64,000 nucleotides of DNA from an uncultured Paracoccaceae bacterium (lineage in GTDB: Bacteria; Pseudomonadota; Alphaproteobacteria; Rhodobacterales; Rhodobacteraceae): contig CANMWG010000001.1 in the NCBI GenBank assembly GCA_947501555.1, forward strand, positions 1,984,001-2,048,000, written 5' to 3'. Numbering within the stretch: position 1 is the stretch's first letter; each line of letters starts with the position of its first letter. The notes beneath the pieces were generated by a model. It saw only the letters and a program-made list of their open reading frames with translations. It had not been told where the DNA came from and ran no database searches. Shown piece by piece: positions 44,850-55,095 of this stretch. The position numbers and the translations under genes were made by a program.

Positions 44850-45597
44850 TGACCACAAGGGAATGGCCGGAATGAACGAACAGCAATTGCGCGAGCAGCT
44901 GGCAGACTTTTATCACTTAGTCAGCTATCTGGGTTGGACCGAACTGATCTTCAACCATATTTCGGTGGCTCTTCCGGGCAAAGAAGAGGCCTATCTGGTG
45001 AACCCGATGGGGCTGCATTATGATGAGGTCACAGCAGAGAACCTGTTGGTCGTCGGGGTGGATGGCACGCTGTTGCGGGACAGCCCCTACAAACCGAACC
45101 CCGCCGGCTTTGCACTGCATGGTGCGATCCACGAACACCGGCCTGATGTTGGCTGTGTGGCGCATACACATACCACGCCCATTTCCGCCATTACGATGAA
45201 GGGTTTCGGCATCGACCATGACAGTTTCTATGGGGCACAACTTTATGGGCGGGTCGCCTATCATACGTTTGAGGGGATCACGATCTACGACGACGAACGC
45301 GCGCGGATGTTGGCATCGCTCGGAGAAAAGCATGTTCTGGTGCTGCGCAACCACGGCATCGCCGTGTGCGAAGCGGACATTCCGCTCACGTTCTTTTTGC
45401 TTTGGACAGTACAGCGGGCAGCAGAAATACAATGTGCGGCCAGCAGCATCCCGGGCCCGAACACGATTTTGCCCGAAGAGATCAAAAGCAAATGCGCCGC
45501 CGACGCCCAGCGGCTGAAGGAAAACGCATCTTTTGCGACGCTGCTGTTTGATGCGATGGTGCGGAAAATGAAGCGGGATCGGCCCGAGTTCGCATAG
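44833..45597 (+). CDS. Class II aldolase/adducin family protein
   Basis: 254 residues from the ATG at 44833, which overlaps the previous gene by 17 bases. Zinc-binding histidines are in VAHTHTTPISA and LRNHGIAV. The family cleaves or epimerises short hydroxy-acid or sugar-phosphate substrates. It closes the TRAP operon and converges with the MarR gene, three bases apart. The substrate is unknown. Confidence 0.85.
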   Translation: MNSILDDHKGMAGMNEQQLREQLADFYHLVSYLGWTELIFNHISVALPGKEEAYLVNPMGLHYDEVTAENLLVVGVDGTLLRDSPYKPNPAGFALHGAIHEHRPDVGCVAHTHTTPISAITMKGFGIDHDSFYGAQLYGRVAYHTFEGITIYDDERARMLASLGEKHVLVLRNHGIAVCEADIPLTFFLLWTVQRAAEIQCAASSIPGPNTILPEEIKSKCAADAQRLKENASFATLLFDAMVRKMKRDRPEFA

Positions 45598-45600
45598 GCT

Positions 45601-46050
45601 CTAGAGCTTTTTGAGCTCTGCAAGAATTTCCGAGAGTGTCGCGTTCAATGCCTTGATGTCTTGCGGGTCGTCAGTTCCAAAAGTCTGTTCAAAAATCTTT
45701 TGGGCCTCAACCAATGCCTTTTTGCGCATTTCCTCACCGGCGGGGGTAAGGCAAACATCAGTCACCCGCGCGTCAGTGGGTCTGATGCGCGTTGTGACCA
45801 AACCATCGCTCAACATCCGTTGGATTACCTTTGTGGTCGTGTTGAGCTTTTGGGCTGAGAAATCCGCGATTTCCGACACAGACAGGTGCTGATCTTCGTA
45901 AAGGCTCATCATGGCCCGCCAACGCGGTAAATCAATGCCCAGCGGCTTTGTACGGCGCTCAAGGGCAACCGCGTAGGCTGCATTGATTTGGCTGATCCAA
46001 AAGAATGGCCAGTTTTCCTTAAAATGCTTTGGGGTCTGTTCCGTCACCAT
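45601..46050 (-). CDS. MarR-family transcriptional regulator (IacR-like)
   Basis: 149 residues from the ATG at 46050, with GGGAG upstream; a TTG one codon earlier is less likely. Winged helix with LSVSEIADFSAQKLNTTTKVIQRML and the wing RPTDARVTDVCLT. The iac genes of other bacteria are controlled by a MarR protein, IacR, released by indole-3-acetate. This gene closes the island and is the best candidate for binding the TTCAYGTGAM sites upstream of the other operons. Confidence 0.85.
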   Translation of the reverse strand: MVTEQTPKHFKENWPFFWISQINAAYAVALERRTKPLGIDLPRWRAMMSLYEDQHLSVSEIADFSAQKLNTTTKVIQRMLSDGLVTTRIRPTDARVTDVCLTPAGEEMRKKALVEAQKIFEQTFGTDDPQDIKALNATLSEILAELKKL

Positions 46051-46650
46051 CAATCTCCCAGTTAACGGGTGTACGTCAGATCAGAGTATATTGGCCCGAT
46101 ACAGGAAAGAGAATGTGAAACTTGAAGTAGTTCTCGACAACGATGCTTTGACCCGTTTCAGCCCAAGTGTAGTGTGACGGGTCACGTGCAACTTGGAAAT
46201 TGACAGAAACCCTGTTTCACCCGGCACGGATGGACCTGGTGCGGTTTGATGCCGCTCTTTTGATAGCATTATCTGCTAGGAGTGGAGCGTGAACGGGTTA
46301 AACGATGTCTTACATACCTAGAGGAGGAGGCACAGGCTGGGCATTTGGGAGAGTTTCCGTAGATCCGCTTTTTGGTTCTCGCAGTCGGACGTGCAATGAT
46401 AGAACAATTCGCTCGTCTCACGGGTTAGAAAAATGAGTTTCAAAGTCTCTCGGCATGGTTCAAGATAAGCCGCGGTGAATGCCCGATCTGGGCCAGAGTT
46501 GCGTCGTGTTTGGGCTCGTATTGCGTGACCCGGCACATTGAAATGATTCCGAAAGTCCGCTGCATCGGGTCAAAGGTTTTGGCGTTCCACACACCGCTGG
46601 ACGGCCCTGACCAGACACCTATAGTCAGAGGCTAGCGACAAGGACACCAC
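46051..46650. other. Intergenic region, possible gene remnants
   Basis: 600 bases between the MarR gene and the YkgJ-like gene. Short frames exist on both strands (for example a reverse frame of 72 codons at 46318-46536) but none has a recognisable product or ribosome site. It may hold remnants of old insertions. Confidence 0.5.
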
Positions 46651-47433
46651 ATGAAACCCACCTCCTCCCGCGCCGCCCGTAGGCTGGCCAAGAAACAAGG
46701 CAATACCGGCCCTCTGACCATTGCTGATCTTGCCAACCGGGTGGCCAAAGCGCGGATCAAAGGAGCCAACGACGGGTTGGAAACGCGGGCAAAACGGATC
46801 CTGACATCCTACCTGCAAACGGCGCAAAGCTACGGGATGCCCGCCAAAGAGGTGCTCGGGGAAATGGCCAGCGGTCAGGCCGCCTGGCGGCTGGGACATG
46901 CAGTGCGGGATGAGCTCCTCAAAACGCCGCCCGATGTGGTGCGCAAAGCAGCCTGCAAACAAGGCTGCGCCTTCTGCTGCATCCTGTCCGGGGGCGAAGG
47001 CGGGGTGATTACGGAATTTGAAGCCGATCAATTGCATCAGGCGCTCGTGCCGCTCCAAGGGCTGGCCGACGGGCGTAACTGGCACCCAGACGCTTGCGCA
47101 GCGCTGGACCCCGCAACCCAAGAATGCCGCGCCTATGAAGCACGCCCGATGATCTGCCGGTCTTTCGTATCAATGGACGCTGCGGCCTGCGAAGCCAACG
47201 CAAACGGAGGGGCAGAACAAGGGGCTGGGCTTTTGGGCAGCCACCTAGATTATCTAGCGATACACGCACTGTGCCGACAGGCGCTGAAAGGGATCGCACA
47301 GGTGCACAGCTACAGCATGGCAGATGTGAGTAAAGGGGCGATCAACGGCAGCGACAGCTTCACCGGCGCACGGCATGGGCCCAGCGCGCTGGAACGAGCC
47401 TGCAAAGACGGAGCGCAAGCTGCTGGGATTTGA
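46651..47433 (+). CDS. YkgJ-type cysteine-cluster (CxxxCxxCC) protein
   Basis: 260 residues with an AAGGA box before the ATG. The central KAACKQGCAFCC motif fits the metal-chelating YkgJ family, with further cysteines in QECRAYEARPMICRSF, as in other members. The N-terminal 90 residues are helical and basic. Probably an iron-sulfur or zinc protein of unknown role. It stands alone, with no operon partner. Confidence 0.8.
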   Translation: MKPTSSRAARRLAKKQGNTGPLTIADLANRVAKARIKGANDGLETRAKRILTSYLQTAQSYGMPAKEVLGEMASGQAAWRLGHAVRDELLKTPPDVVRKAACKQGCAFCCILSGGEGGVITEFEADQLHQALVPLQGLADGRNWHPDACAALDPATQECRAYEARPMICRSFVSMDAAACEANANGGAEQGAGLLGSHLDYLAIHALCRQALKGIAQVHSYSMADVSKGAINGSDSFTGARHGPSALERACKDGAQAAGI

Positions 47434-47552
47434 TGCTATGCGGGATTAAGTCGCCATTCGAGACGACCGTGCCAACGGCAGTCTTCTTTTGTTTTGGGCG
47501 GATATAACAACGTGCCTTCTGCTTTTTAATGAGTCGTTGATGCTGCATAAAA

Positions 47553-48482
47553 GTGTCAGTTCGTGGCAAGCAGTATCGGAACTATAAAACCAACATAAAC
47601 GTAGGCATTGTACCGCTTAGAGGTGGGAAATTGACCGGCAAATCATTAGAATTCACTTGGTATTTTGGAGAACTGCCGTCGCAAGAAGCGTTGATGCGTC
47701 TTGTAGTGAGGCTTAATGCGACACTTAGCCCGCAGATCAATTATTTTAGTCTCCTGACTTATGATTTGAAAGAGAAGAAGGCCAAATTCACAGAAAGCAA
47801 TTTTTACAAGAGAGCTGAATCCGGCGATATTGATTACTTGTACAGTTGTCACTTCTTCTCCAAGCAAAGAGGCGTAGATAATAGATTCCCAGAGAGTTCC
47901 TTGGTGCTATCTCGTACATCCCCAGAGGGCAAAGCAGATATCTACCAACTGACCCTAGGCGTGAATGAAGCGCGTTGTCAGGATGAGAGCGACCTAGTTT
48001 TGAACTGGAACAAGATCGTCCAAGATGAGTTGGGTTGGCGCCACGGATTTGGTTGTAAACGCATAACGTTCAATCTAGATTTTATTCTTGGTGGCAGAAT
48101 ACTCCTAAGCTCGGCGGACGCGTCCAAAGCAGAACGCATTTCTTCGAGCAATGTGGCTAAGAACTTGAAATACTATCATGCCAATCTGGATATTTTCGGG
48201 TCCGTCCTGGAGACGCAGTGTTTACTCTCCGTGTTTAGATATAACCTTGTCTCGCAGCCCCTCTTTGGATTGATTCAACGATGCTTTGACAAATTTGAAA
48301 TTGAAACACCCGGGCAAGCTCTGGAAGTTGCATCCGGGAAAGTATTGTGGACGATGCCGAACACAGACGACAGAGAGCGAGCATACGAAGTATTGTCTGA
48401 AGGCGGAATTGTTTTCGATCCCTTTTGGTTTGACGTTGAAGCTTATGTTCCGACTTCAAGCGAGTTTGCGATTCCATCTTAA
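47553..48482 (+). CDS. Hypothetical protein, AT-rich orphan
   Basis: 309 residues if the GTG at 47553 is the start; the start is uncertain because no clear ribosome site is visible. No family recognised. The protein is soluble, mixed alpha-beta, with segments such as SLEFTWYFGELPSQEAL and TYDLKEKKAKFTESNFYKRA. Base composition is clearly more AT-rich than the surrounding genes and codons such as AGA, ATA and TTA are frequent, which points to recent transfer. No domain or partner gene shows what it does; a defence or immunity role would be pure guesswork. Confidence 0.65.
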   Translation: MSVRGKQYRNYKTNINVGIVPLRGGKLTGKSLEFTWYFGELPSQEALMRLVVRLNATLSPQINYFSLLTYDLKEKKAKFTESNFYKRAESGDIDYLYSCHFFSKQRGVDNRFPESSLVLSRTSPEGKADIYQLTLGVNEARCQDESDLVLNWNKIVQDELGWRHGFGCKRITFNLDFILGGRILLSSADASKAERISSSNVAKNLKYYHANLDIFGSVLETQCLLSVFRYNLVSQPLFGLIQRCFDKFEIETPGQALEVASGKVLWTMPNTDDRERAYEVLSEGGIVFDPFWFDVEAYVPTSSEFAIPS

Positions 48483-48515
48483 CTGCAAACAACGGGTGCA
48501 ACGCTATTTGCCAAG

Positions 48516-48695
48516 ATGCTGTTAGCGTACTGCAATCTACGGGACGGCTACCGGCCATTTCATGTCACGCACAACCGCGAAGTGCAGCCGCTGGACGCAA
48601 GCTTCCGACCGGATCGGGACCGTCTTTTGAACGACTACGTTGCAGAATTGCGCAAGCGGCTTAGCATAAGAGGCGAAGGTTTGACGTTGATGTAG
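48516..48695 (+). CDS. Short ORF, possibly a gene remnant
   Basis: 59 codons from ATG to TAG, polar and basic, ending LNDYVAELRKRLSIRGEGL. It may be the 3' remainder of a decayed gene, as the stretch is more GC-rich than the orphan before it. No ribosome site or family was recognised. Confidence 0.25.
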   Translation: MLLAYCNLRDGYRPFHVTHNREVQPLDASFRPDRDRLLNDYVAELRKRLSIRGEGLTLM

Positions 48696-48759
48696 GTGCA
48701 AACCGACGGAAAAGCCGCAGCTATCCGTTCAATAGACGACACAAAGCAGGGGACCTGAC

Positions 48760-49881
48760 ATGACCGTTCGCACCGCACTGATCGCCGCCGCAATCGCGGT
48801 CCCTAGTATCGCCTTTGCCCACTCAGACACCGAAACGGTCGATGCCGGGGCGTTGCTCGAAACGCCTCAGATCGTGGACTGTACACTGGAAAACGGAGAT
48901 GCGGCGCAATGCGTCGAGTACACCGTCAAATATCTGCCCGATCAGCTTGAAATCGGACCGTTCTGTCCGGCCACTTTGAATGACGTGGGCGGGATCTGGG
49001 ATTGGGATGGTGATAACGCCGGTCTCTACAGGATCGATGCAGCTTATTTGGAAATGCTGGCCGAACAGGGCTATGTGTTCTTTGATGGAAATGGCACGGT
49101 CAATGTGTTCGACATCCGGGTTGAAGGGCCCACCGAGGCCAACGAATGCATCTCGGGCTCGGTCGATGAAAGCGTCTCAATGACGGTTCTGATCCCCATT
49201 GATCCTGTGATGGCGGACACTCCGACAGCTCTAGGCACCGTGGCCAAGGTTGGCATCGGTATCGACGGTGTTCCTATTTTTGCAGATGCACCCTCAGTGT
49301 TAGATCGGGGCCATATGCCCGCGCTCGATACCTGTGGCGGGCACGTCGATCCGGGCGGTTGGTATCATTGGCATGCCACCGCGACTGACATCGACACTGT
49401 CTTTGAGACAGAAGAGGTCTCGGCGGACTGCCTGAATGCCAGCCAAGACCCGTCGGCCCTTTTCGGATACGCTTTTGATGGGTTCGCCATGTATGGATCA
49501 GCGGAAGCGGACGGGACGTCGCCGGTCGGCCTTGATGAATGCGGCGGGCACATCGGCACCACGTCGCATAGCGATGAGGCAGTCTATCACTACCACGCCA
49601 GCGAAACCTTCCCGAACCTGCCGCCCTGCCTTATAGGTGTCGTCGCGCAAGACAACTTCTCAACGACCGCCACCCAAGGCATTGGGTCGCAAAGGGCCGA
49701 AGGTGGAGCCGCACAAGGACGACCAGACTTTTCACAGGCCGCCGCTGCGCTGGGTGTTGAAGCATCCGCGCTCGAAGAAGCCATGAACGCCGAAGGTGGG
49801 CGCGATGCAGATCTGGCAAAAGTCGCGGCAAGACTGGGTGTCTCCGCCAACATGCTGGAAGCAGCCTTGCCGGGCCGGTAG
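48760..49881 (+). CDS. YHYH-domain exported protein
   Basis: 373 residues, signal peptide (cleavage at AFA-HS). The YHYH domain covers about residues 135-300, with the naming motif in AVYHYHAS and a related GGWYHWHAT, both likely metal-binding. The tail (about 325-373) contains two short helical repeats, AAAALGVEASALEEAM and AARLGVSANMLEAAL, joined by an acidic linker. Secreted or periplasmic; function unknown. It appears to be a single-gene unit. Confidence 0.82.
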   Translation: MTVRTALIAAAIAVPSIAFAHSDTETVDAGALLETPQIVDCTLENGDAAQCVEYTVKYLPDQLEIGPFCPATLNDVGGIWDWDGDNAGLYRIDAAYLEMLAEQGYVFFDGNGTVNVFDIRVEGPTEANECISGSVDESVSMTVLIPIDPVMADTPTALGTVAKVGIGIDGVPIFADAPSVLDRGHMPALDTCGGHVDPGGWYHWHATATDIDTVFETEEVSADCLNASQDPSALFGYAFDGFAMYGSAEADGTSPVGLDECGGHIGTTSHSDEAVYHYHASETFPNLPPCLIGVVAQDNFSTTATQGIGSQRAEGGAAQGRPDFSQAAAALGVEASALEEAMNAEGGRDADLAKVAARLGVSANMLEAALPGR

Positions 49882-49959
49882 GTCGCTTGCCCAAACTTGC
49901 GCCAGATCAAGGCAGGGGCGGCAAATATATCGCATGATGCATCAAACGGAGGATGCACC

Positions 49960-50180
49960 ATGCTACCCATTTCATCTGATAAAATCGCCGAGGTGAACAT
50001 CCTCGCGCGGGAACTGTAACGCGTCGAAAACGAATTTAACGGATTTGTTGATAGGCTGGCCGAGGATGAACAGGCCGCCTTGGTGGCTGTGTTCTGGATC
50101 GGGCGGGGCAGCTTTGAGCCGAAAAACCTGGCCGAAGCGCTCGCACCGGACCTACGCTGCGCAGTGCATCGAAGACTGCT
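49960..50180 (+). pseudogene. DUF3775-like gene interrupted by a stop codon
   Basis: An ATG with a GGAGGATG box opens a frame reading MLPISSDKIAEVNILAREL, then a TAA at 50017-50019. The same frame continues as RVENEFNGFVDRLAEDEQAA and AVFWIGRGSFEPKNLAEAL, which matches the conserved core of DUF3775 proteins (FIDRLNEDEQAALVAVxWIGR as I recall it). The match fades after about 50160, so the 3' end is also lost. A decayed copy is the best reading; the right edge is approximate. Confidence 0.6.
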
Positions 50181-50295
50181 TCGCGGGACCTTAACCGACC
50201 TTCACTGCGAGTGCGCTACTCTGCCGATCTTGCGTCGGTAGAGGTTGAATGGCCAACGTTCGTATTTTGAAAGTGTTTAACGCATCCATGGCTAT

Positions 50296-50820
50296 TCATG
50301 CCAGCTGTCGTAAAAGCTCCCATTCCACGACCATCTTGGGGAGATAGGGCTTTGGCAGAACTGATCGTGACACCATCAATCCTTGAATCGAGAAATCTTG
50401 CATCACCTGAACAACAAGGATTTTGCTGAAGTGCCGATCCATGCGCAAATTGACCAACTTTCGCTTCTTGAAGGGTGAAATCGTTTTGATCTCGACAAAG
50501 TCATCACCAAACCGGCCGTCAGAACCTTGAGCGTTGAACCGATGTAAGGCGATACCATGGACGATGGCGCCATAAAGCTCGCCAATGTCGCCGTAGATCT
50601 GATGATGACGTTTGGTCGCAACGTTGAATGACGAAGCCGTTTGTAGAAGTGCTTGCAGTGCGGCGATGTAGGTTGGGTTGGCATCAGGGAAGTGATTCCG
50701 GATTTGCACAGCATGCGCCGGATCATTGATGTCACCCCAGTTGAGCCATTGGCTAGAAGTCCATGCGGGTTGGCTTGTCGGATCTGTCAGTTCTGCTGGC
50801 ATCGGCACGTGGCGGGTCAT
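50296..50820 (-). CDS. Hypothetical protein with possible nuclease-like core
   Basis: 174 residues from the ATG at 50820 (MTRHVPMPAELTDP); the frame stays open 23 codons further into the IS66 remnant. The core GDIGELYGAIVHGIALH followed by GRFGDDFVEIKTISPFKKRK has the Asp...Glu-x-Lys spacing seen in PD-(D/E)xK-like folds, as in some small phage or plasmid proteins. That resemblance is weak and I assign no function. The IS66 remnant lies directly upstream and may have replaced its promoter or N-terminus. Confidence 0.6.
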   Translation of the reverse strand: MTRHVPMPAELTDPTSQPAWTSSQWLNWGDINDPAHAVQIRNHFPDANPTYIAALQALLQTASSFNVATKRHHQIYGDIGELYGAIVHGIALHRFNAQGSDGRFGDDFVEIKTISPFKKRKLVNLRMDRHFSKILVVQVMQDFSIQGLMVSRSVLPKPYLPKMVVEWELLRQLA

Positions 50821-50840
50821 GTCAAATATCCATGAGCCAT

Positions 50841-51191
50841 TTATACGACCGTTGGCCGACGGGTACACCGCGGGACCACGCGCTGCCAATCCAGCCCTTC
50901 AAACAGGGCCTTGAACTGGGATCGATTGATCGTGATGACCCCATCCGTCATCTGTGGCCAGACAAAGCCTGCTCCTTCAATCCGCTTGTACGTCATAACA
51001 AGCCCGGTACCGTCCCAGACAATCAGCTTCAGCCGATCTGCCCGTTTGGAGCGAAAGATGAAGATCGCCCCGCTGAACGGATCGAGATCAAATTCGTTCA
51101 TGACGAGTGCTGCGAGGCCGTCCATGCTTTTGCGGAAATCAACGGGCTTGGAGGCAAGGTATAGTTTGAAATTACCCGACGGGGAAATCAT
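50841..51191 (-). CDS. tnpB: IS66 family accessory protein TnpB
   Basis: 116 residues, full family length. Typical TnpB segments: KPVDFRKSMDGLAALV, FIFRSKRADRLKLIVWDGTG and ALFEGLDWQRV. It sits inside the IS66 remnant, and its start overlaps the true-frame stop of tnpA by four bases. Without tnpC it is unlikely to serve transposition. Confidence 0.88.
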   Translation of the reverse strand: MISPSGNFKLYLASKPVDFRKSMDGLAALVMNEFDLDPFSGAIFIFRSKRADRLKLIVWDGTGLVMTYKRIEGAGFVWPQMTDGVITINRSQFKALFEGLDWQRVVPRCTRRPTVV

Positions 51192-51588
51192 GCGCTGCCC
51201 TCAACAGCCAGGATAACCTCAATTAGGTCATCGACTGGATACGTATCAGGGAGCGCAATATCGACGTCTTTGGTGTGAATAAGGATCTTTTCGCGATCAG
51301 TTTCGGGCTTGCGGAATGCTCTTGTTCCTCGACGACGATTTCCGAGAATATGTGTTCTTCACAACGCGCTATTCCTCTCGTGCCAGCGCGTCGAGCATCC
51401 GACCGCCATTTATAGACGAGCAACTGGGAAACGTTGCATGTTTGCATGACATCTCCGACGGCCAGTTCGCCGCTTTCGAGCTTGTCTTTGACGAACCGTT
51501 TGAAACTGGGTGGCCAGACACGCCGACCGCCGGCGTGGACTTCGATCGTAAAGCCGTAGACTTCGAAGGATTGTGGAAAAGTTTCCAT
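51188..51588 (-). pseudogene. tnpA: IS66 family TnpA, frameshifted
   Basis: The N-terminal part reads as TnpA (RRVWPPSFKRFVKDKLESGE, VGDVMQTCNVSQLLVYKWR helix-turn-helix, FSEIVVEE). At about 51300-51315 the reading frame shifts by one base: the proper ending ETDREKILIHTKDVDIALPD through EVILAVEGSA with a stop at 51188-51190 is found in the next frame. The shifted frame ends instead at 51223. The gene is therefore broken. Confidence 0.8.
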
Positions 51589-51821
51589 GACTGCCGCCTC
51601 TTTGGATTTTGAGGTATTGTGTCATGATAGATTTGCTGGCGTCAGGCGCAAAATACGGGGTCAGATGCAACGCTTACGAAAATAGTCGCCCTTCAGGCAC
51701 TGAGGATGGTTTGTGCAATGACTCCGTGACCGACTTTCGACTCCGTTCAGCAATTAGGCAATTTAGGCACGTAGCAGACGTTCCGAAACACTCAAGCGAG
51801 CCGAACCGAAAACACCATCCC

Positions 51822-52507
<686 letters not shown>

Positions 52508-52514
<7 letters not shown>

Positions 52515-53569
52515 GACACCACCAAATCCGGGCGGATGACGCCACCCACCGCAGGCACAGCCCGGCCCTGACCCAATTGCGCGGTTAGCGCATCATAACG
52601 ACCACCCGTGGCCACCGGGGGCAGGTCAGGACGGTCCGAGGCATAAAATCCAAAGACGAACCCGTCGTAATATTCCAGCGAGGTGCGGCCATAGCTGCCC
52701 TCAAACTCAAGATTGTCCACATCAATACCGCGCGTGGCCATCGCATCCATCCGGGCCTCCATCCGGGCAACGGCGGCACTGATGGCAGGCATATCCACGG
52801 CGATATCACGCAACGCGCTCAGCACATGGGGGGCGGTTTCGCGCAGGCCCAAAATGGCATCGATCAAGGCGATCTCATCCCGCGCAATCGGCGGGGCGGC
52901 AGCATCGGCACGCAAAGCATCTAACCGCGCTGCGACCTCCGCCCGGCTGCGCAAACCAATGCCTGGACCCAGGTCCGCAAACGGATCATCCGCCGCCAAC
53001 ACAGCACGGGGATGCGCCGGGGCACCATAACGGCTGAGCAAAGCCTTGAACCGGCGCGGACGCCAGATATGGCGGACAAGCGCGACCTTGCGGGCCTCCG
53101 TCGTGCGCAACCCGCGTACAGCGGCCATCAGAATACCAATGTCGCCGGTCGCAGGCCGCACAGGCAGGCCCTCCAAACATTCCGCAATCGCAGCAAAGAC
53201 CTCAGCATCAGCGGCCACAGGGTTTTGGCCGTCAAACACCTCATAGCCTACCTGCACATATTCATTGGCCCGGGCCTCATCCCTGTCCTGCTTGCGAAAC
53301 ACCTTGCCCGAATAGGTATAGCGGGCGGGATCAGCATGGGAATCCATATGCATCTGGACAACGGGCACGGTGAAATCCGGGCGCAACACCATCTCACCAC
53401 GCAAGGGATCCGCCGTCAGATAGGCACGGCCACGAATATCCTCGCCATACAAATCCAGCAGAGTTTCTGCGGGCTGCAAAACATCCGCCTTCACGACCTG
53501 CGCACCTTTGGCGGCAAAGATATCACGCAAACGACGGGCTTCAGCCAGTGTAGCCGGAGAGACTGGCAT
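52508..53569 (-). CDS. hisZ: HisZ, ATP phosphoribosyltransferase regulatory subunit
   Basis: 353 residues from the ATG at 53569, which overlaps the hisS stop. Class II aminoacyl-tRNA synthetase-like fold without tRNA-charging activity; it contains motif-2-like YTYSGKVFRKQDRDEARANEY. It forms the hetero-octamer with short HisG and gives feedback control. The hisS-hisZ-hisG order fits the alphaproteobacteria. Confidence 0.92.
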
Positions 53570-55047
53570 CAACCCTGCCCGTCCAAAATTTCACGCACCT
53601 TCGCTACCATCTGATCACGCGGAACTTCATATTGGCTGGGCCGGTCTTTCCATTCCTCAAGCGTGGCACTCTTGGCAATCTCAGCTCCCAGCACGAGGTC
53701 CTTGATCTGTACCACGCCCGCATCAAACTCATCCCCGCCCGCAATAATCGCGACAGGTGAGTTCCGCTTATCCGCATATTTCAGCTGATTGCCAAAGTTC
53801 TTGGGGTTCCCCAAATAAACCTCAGCGCGAATACCCGCATTGCGCAGCTCCGCGACCATGGTCTGATAATCCGCCATCCGGGCACGATCCATAACAGTCA
53901 CAACAACAGGCCCAACAAGAGACGCATCAATCCGGCCCTTCGCCCGCAACGCAGCAAGCAACCGGTCCACACCAATCGAGACCCCCGTGGCAGGCACTTC
54001 CTGCCCGGTAAAGCGCTTGACGAGGTCATCATAACGACCGCCACCGGACACCGATCCAAAGTTACGCGGACGACCCTTTTCGTCCAGCACTTCAAAAGTC
54101 AGCTCGGCCTCATAGACCGGGCCGGTGTAATAGCCCAAACCGCGTACAACCGATGGATCAATATCAATCCGATCAGCGCCGTAGCTTTGTGCATCCAGAA
54201 GTTCCGCAATGGTTTCCAATTCGGCCACGCCATCGACGCCCACGCTGGACCCTTTCACAAGGTCCCGCAAAACGGCTACCGTCGCGGCCCCGGCTTCGCG
54301 CTTAGCCTGCATGAAACCCATCACAATCTCAGCCTGTTCGGCGGCCAATCCAGCACCCTTGGTAAAGTCACCACTGGCATCCTTGCGACCCTCACCAAGC
54401 AACGCCCGCACACCGTCCGGCCCAAGCCGATCCAACTTATCAATCGCCCGTAGCACAATGCCGCGCTCGGCCTCTCTGTCATCACCGGCCAAACCGGCAA
54501 CTTCCATCACCCCGTTCAAAACCTTGCGGTTATTCACCCGGACAACATAGTCACCCCGGTCAATCCCCACAGCCTCCAACGTGTCGGCCAGCATCGCACA
54601 AATCTCAGCATCCGCCGCGACGCTGGACGCACCCACCGTATCCGCATCACACTGATAAAACTGGCGAAACCGGCCCGGTCCCGGCTTCTCATTCCGCCAC
54701 ACAGGGCCCATCGCATAACGGCGATAGGGGGACGGCAGATCATTGCGATACTGCGCAGCCACACGGGCCAAAGGGGCAGTCAGATCATAGCGCAGGGCCA
54801 GCCAATCGGCATCCTCTTCCCAGGCAAACACACCCTCATTCGGGCGGTCCACATCGGGCAGGAATTTGCCAAGGGCCTCAACCGTCTCAACGGCAGATGT
54901 CTCTAACGCGTCAAAGCCATAACGATGGTACACGGCAGCAATCTTTGACAGCATCTCCGTGCGCTGGGTCACTTCCGCGCCGAAATAATCCTGAAAGCCC
55001 TTGGGCGCTGCGGCCTTGGGGCGGGGTTGCTTCTTTTGCTTGGCCAT
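53569..55047 (-). CDS. hisS: HisS, histidine-tRNA ligase
   Basis: 492 residues from the ATG at 55047; a TTG one codon earlier is unlikely. Class II synthetase: [20 protein letters not shown] is motif 2 and the histidine-specific region is [16 protein letters not shown], followed by a C-terminal anticodon-binding domain (from about residue 385, [15 protein letters not shown]). It is about 70 residues longer than the enteric enzyme, as is common in this group. First gene of the operon. Confidence 0.95.
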   Translation of the reverse strand: MAKQKKQPRPKAAAPKGFQDYFGAEVTQRTEMLSKIAAVYHRYGFDALETSAVETVEALGKFLPDVDRPNEGVFAWEEDADWLALRYDLTAPLARVAAQYRNDLPSPYRRYAMGPVWRNEKPGPGRFRQFYQCDADTVGASSVAADAEICAMLADTLEAVGIDRGDYVVRVNNRKVLNGVMEVAGLAGDDREAERGIVLRAIDKLDRLGPDGVRALLGEGRKDASGDFTKGAGLAAEQAEIVMGFMQAKREAGAATVAVLRDLVKGSSVGVDGVAELETIAELLDAQSYGADRIDIDPSVVRGLGYYTGPVYEAELTFEVLDEKGRPRNFGSVSGGGRYDDLVKRFTGQEVPATGVSIGVDRLLAALRAKGRIDASLVGPVVVTVMDRARMADYQTMVAELRNAGIRAEVYLGNPKNFGNQLKYADKRNSPVAIIAGGDEFDAGVVQIKDLVLGAEIAKSATLEEWKDRPSQYEVPRDQMVAKVREILDGQG

Positions 55048-55095
55048 CAATCGGTCCTGTCGCCATGGTTTCGAGGGCCGTTTAACCCGGCCAGA

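Larger units (their letters stand above)
50841..51677 (-). mobile_element. IS66-family element, truncated remnant
   Basis: Carries a tnpA with a frameshift and an apparently intact tnpB, in the usual ATGA-coupled order, but the large transposase gene tnpC is absent. The outer end has the IS66-type terminus GTAAGCG (complement of 51671-51677) followed by a leader before tnpA. The inner end is missing; the element stops close to the tnpB stop, where an unrelated gene begins. It cannot move by itself. Confidence 0.75.

Noticed and set aside
46318..46536. Reverse frame of 72 codons upstream of the YkgJ-like gene
   Set aside because: No start signal or family; it may be a remnant, but nothing supports a gene.
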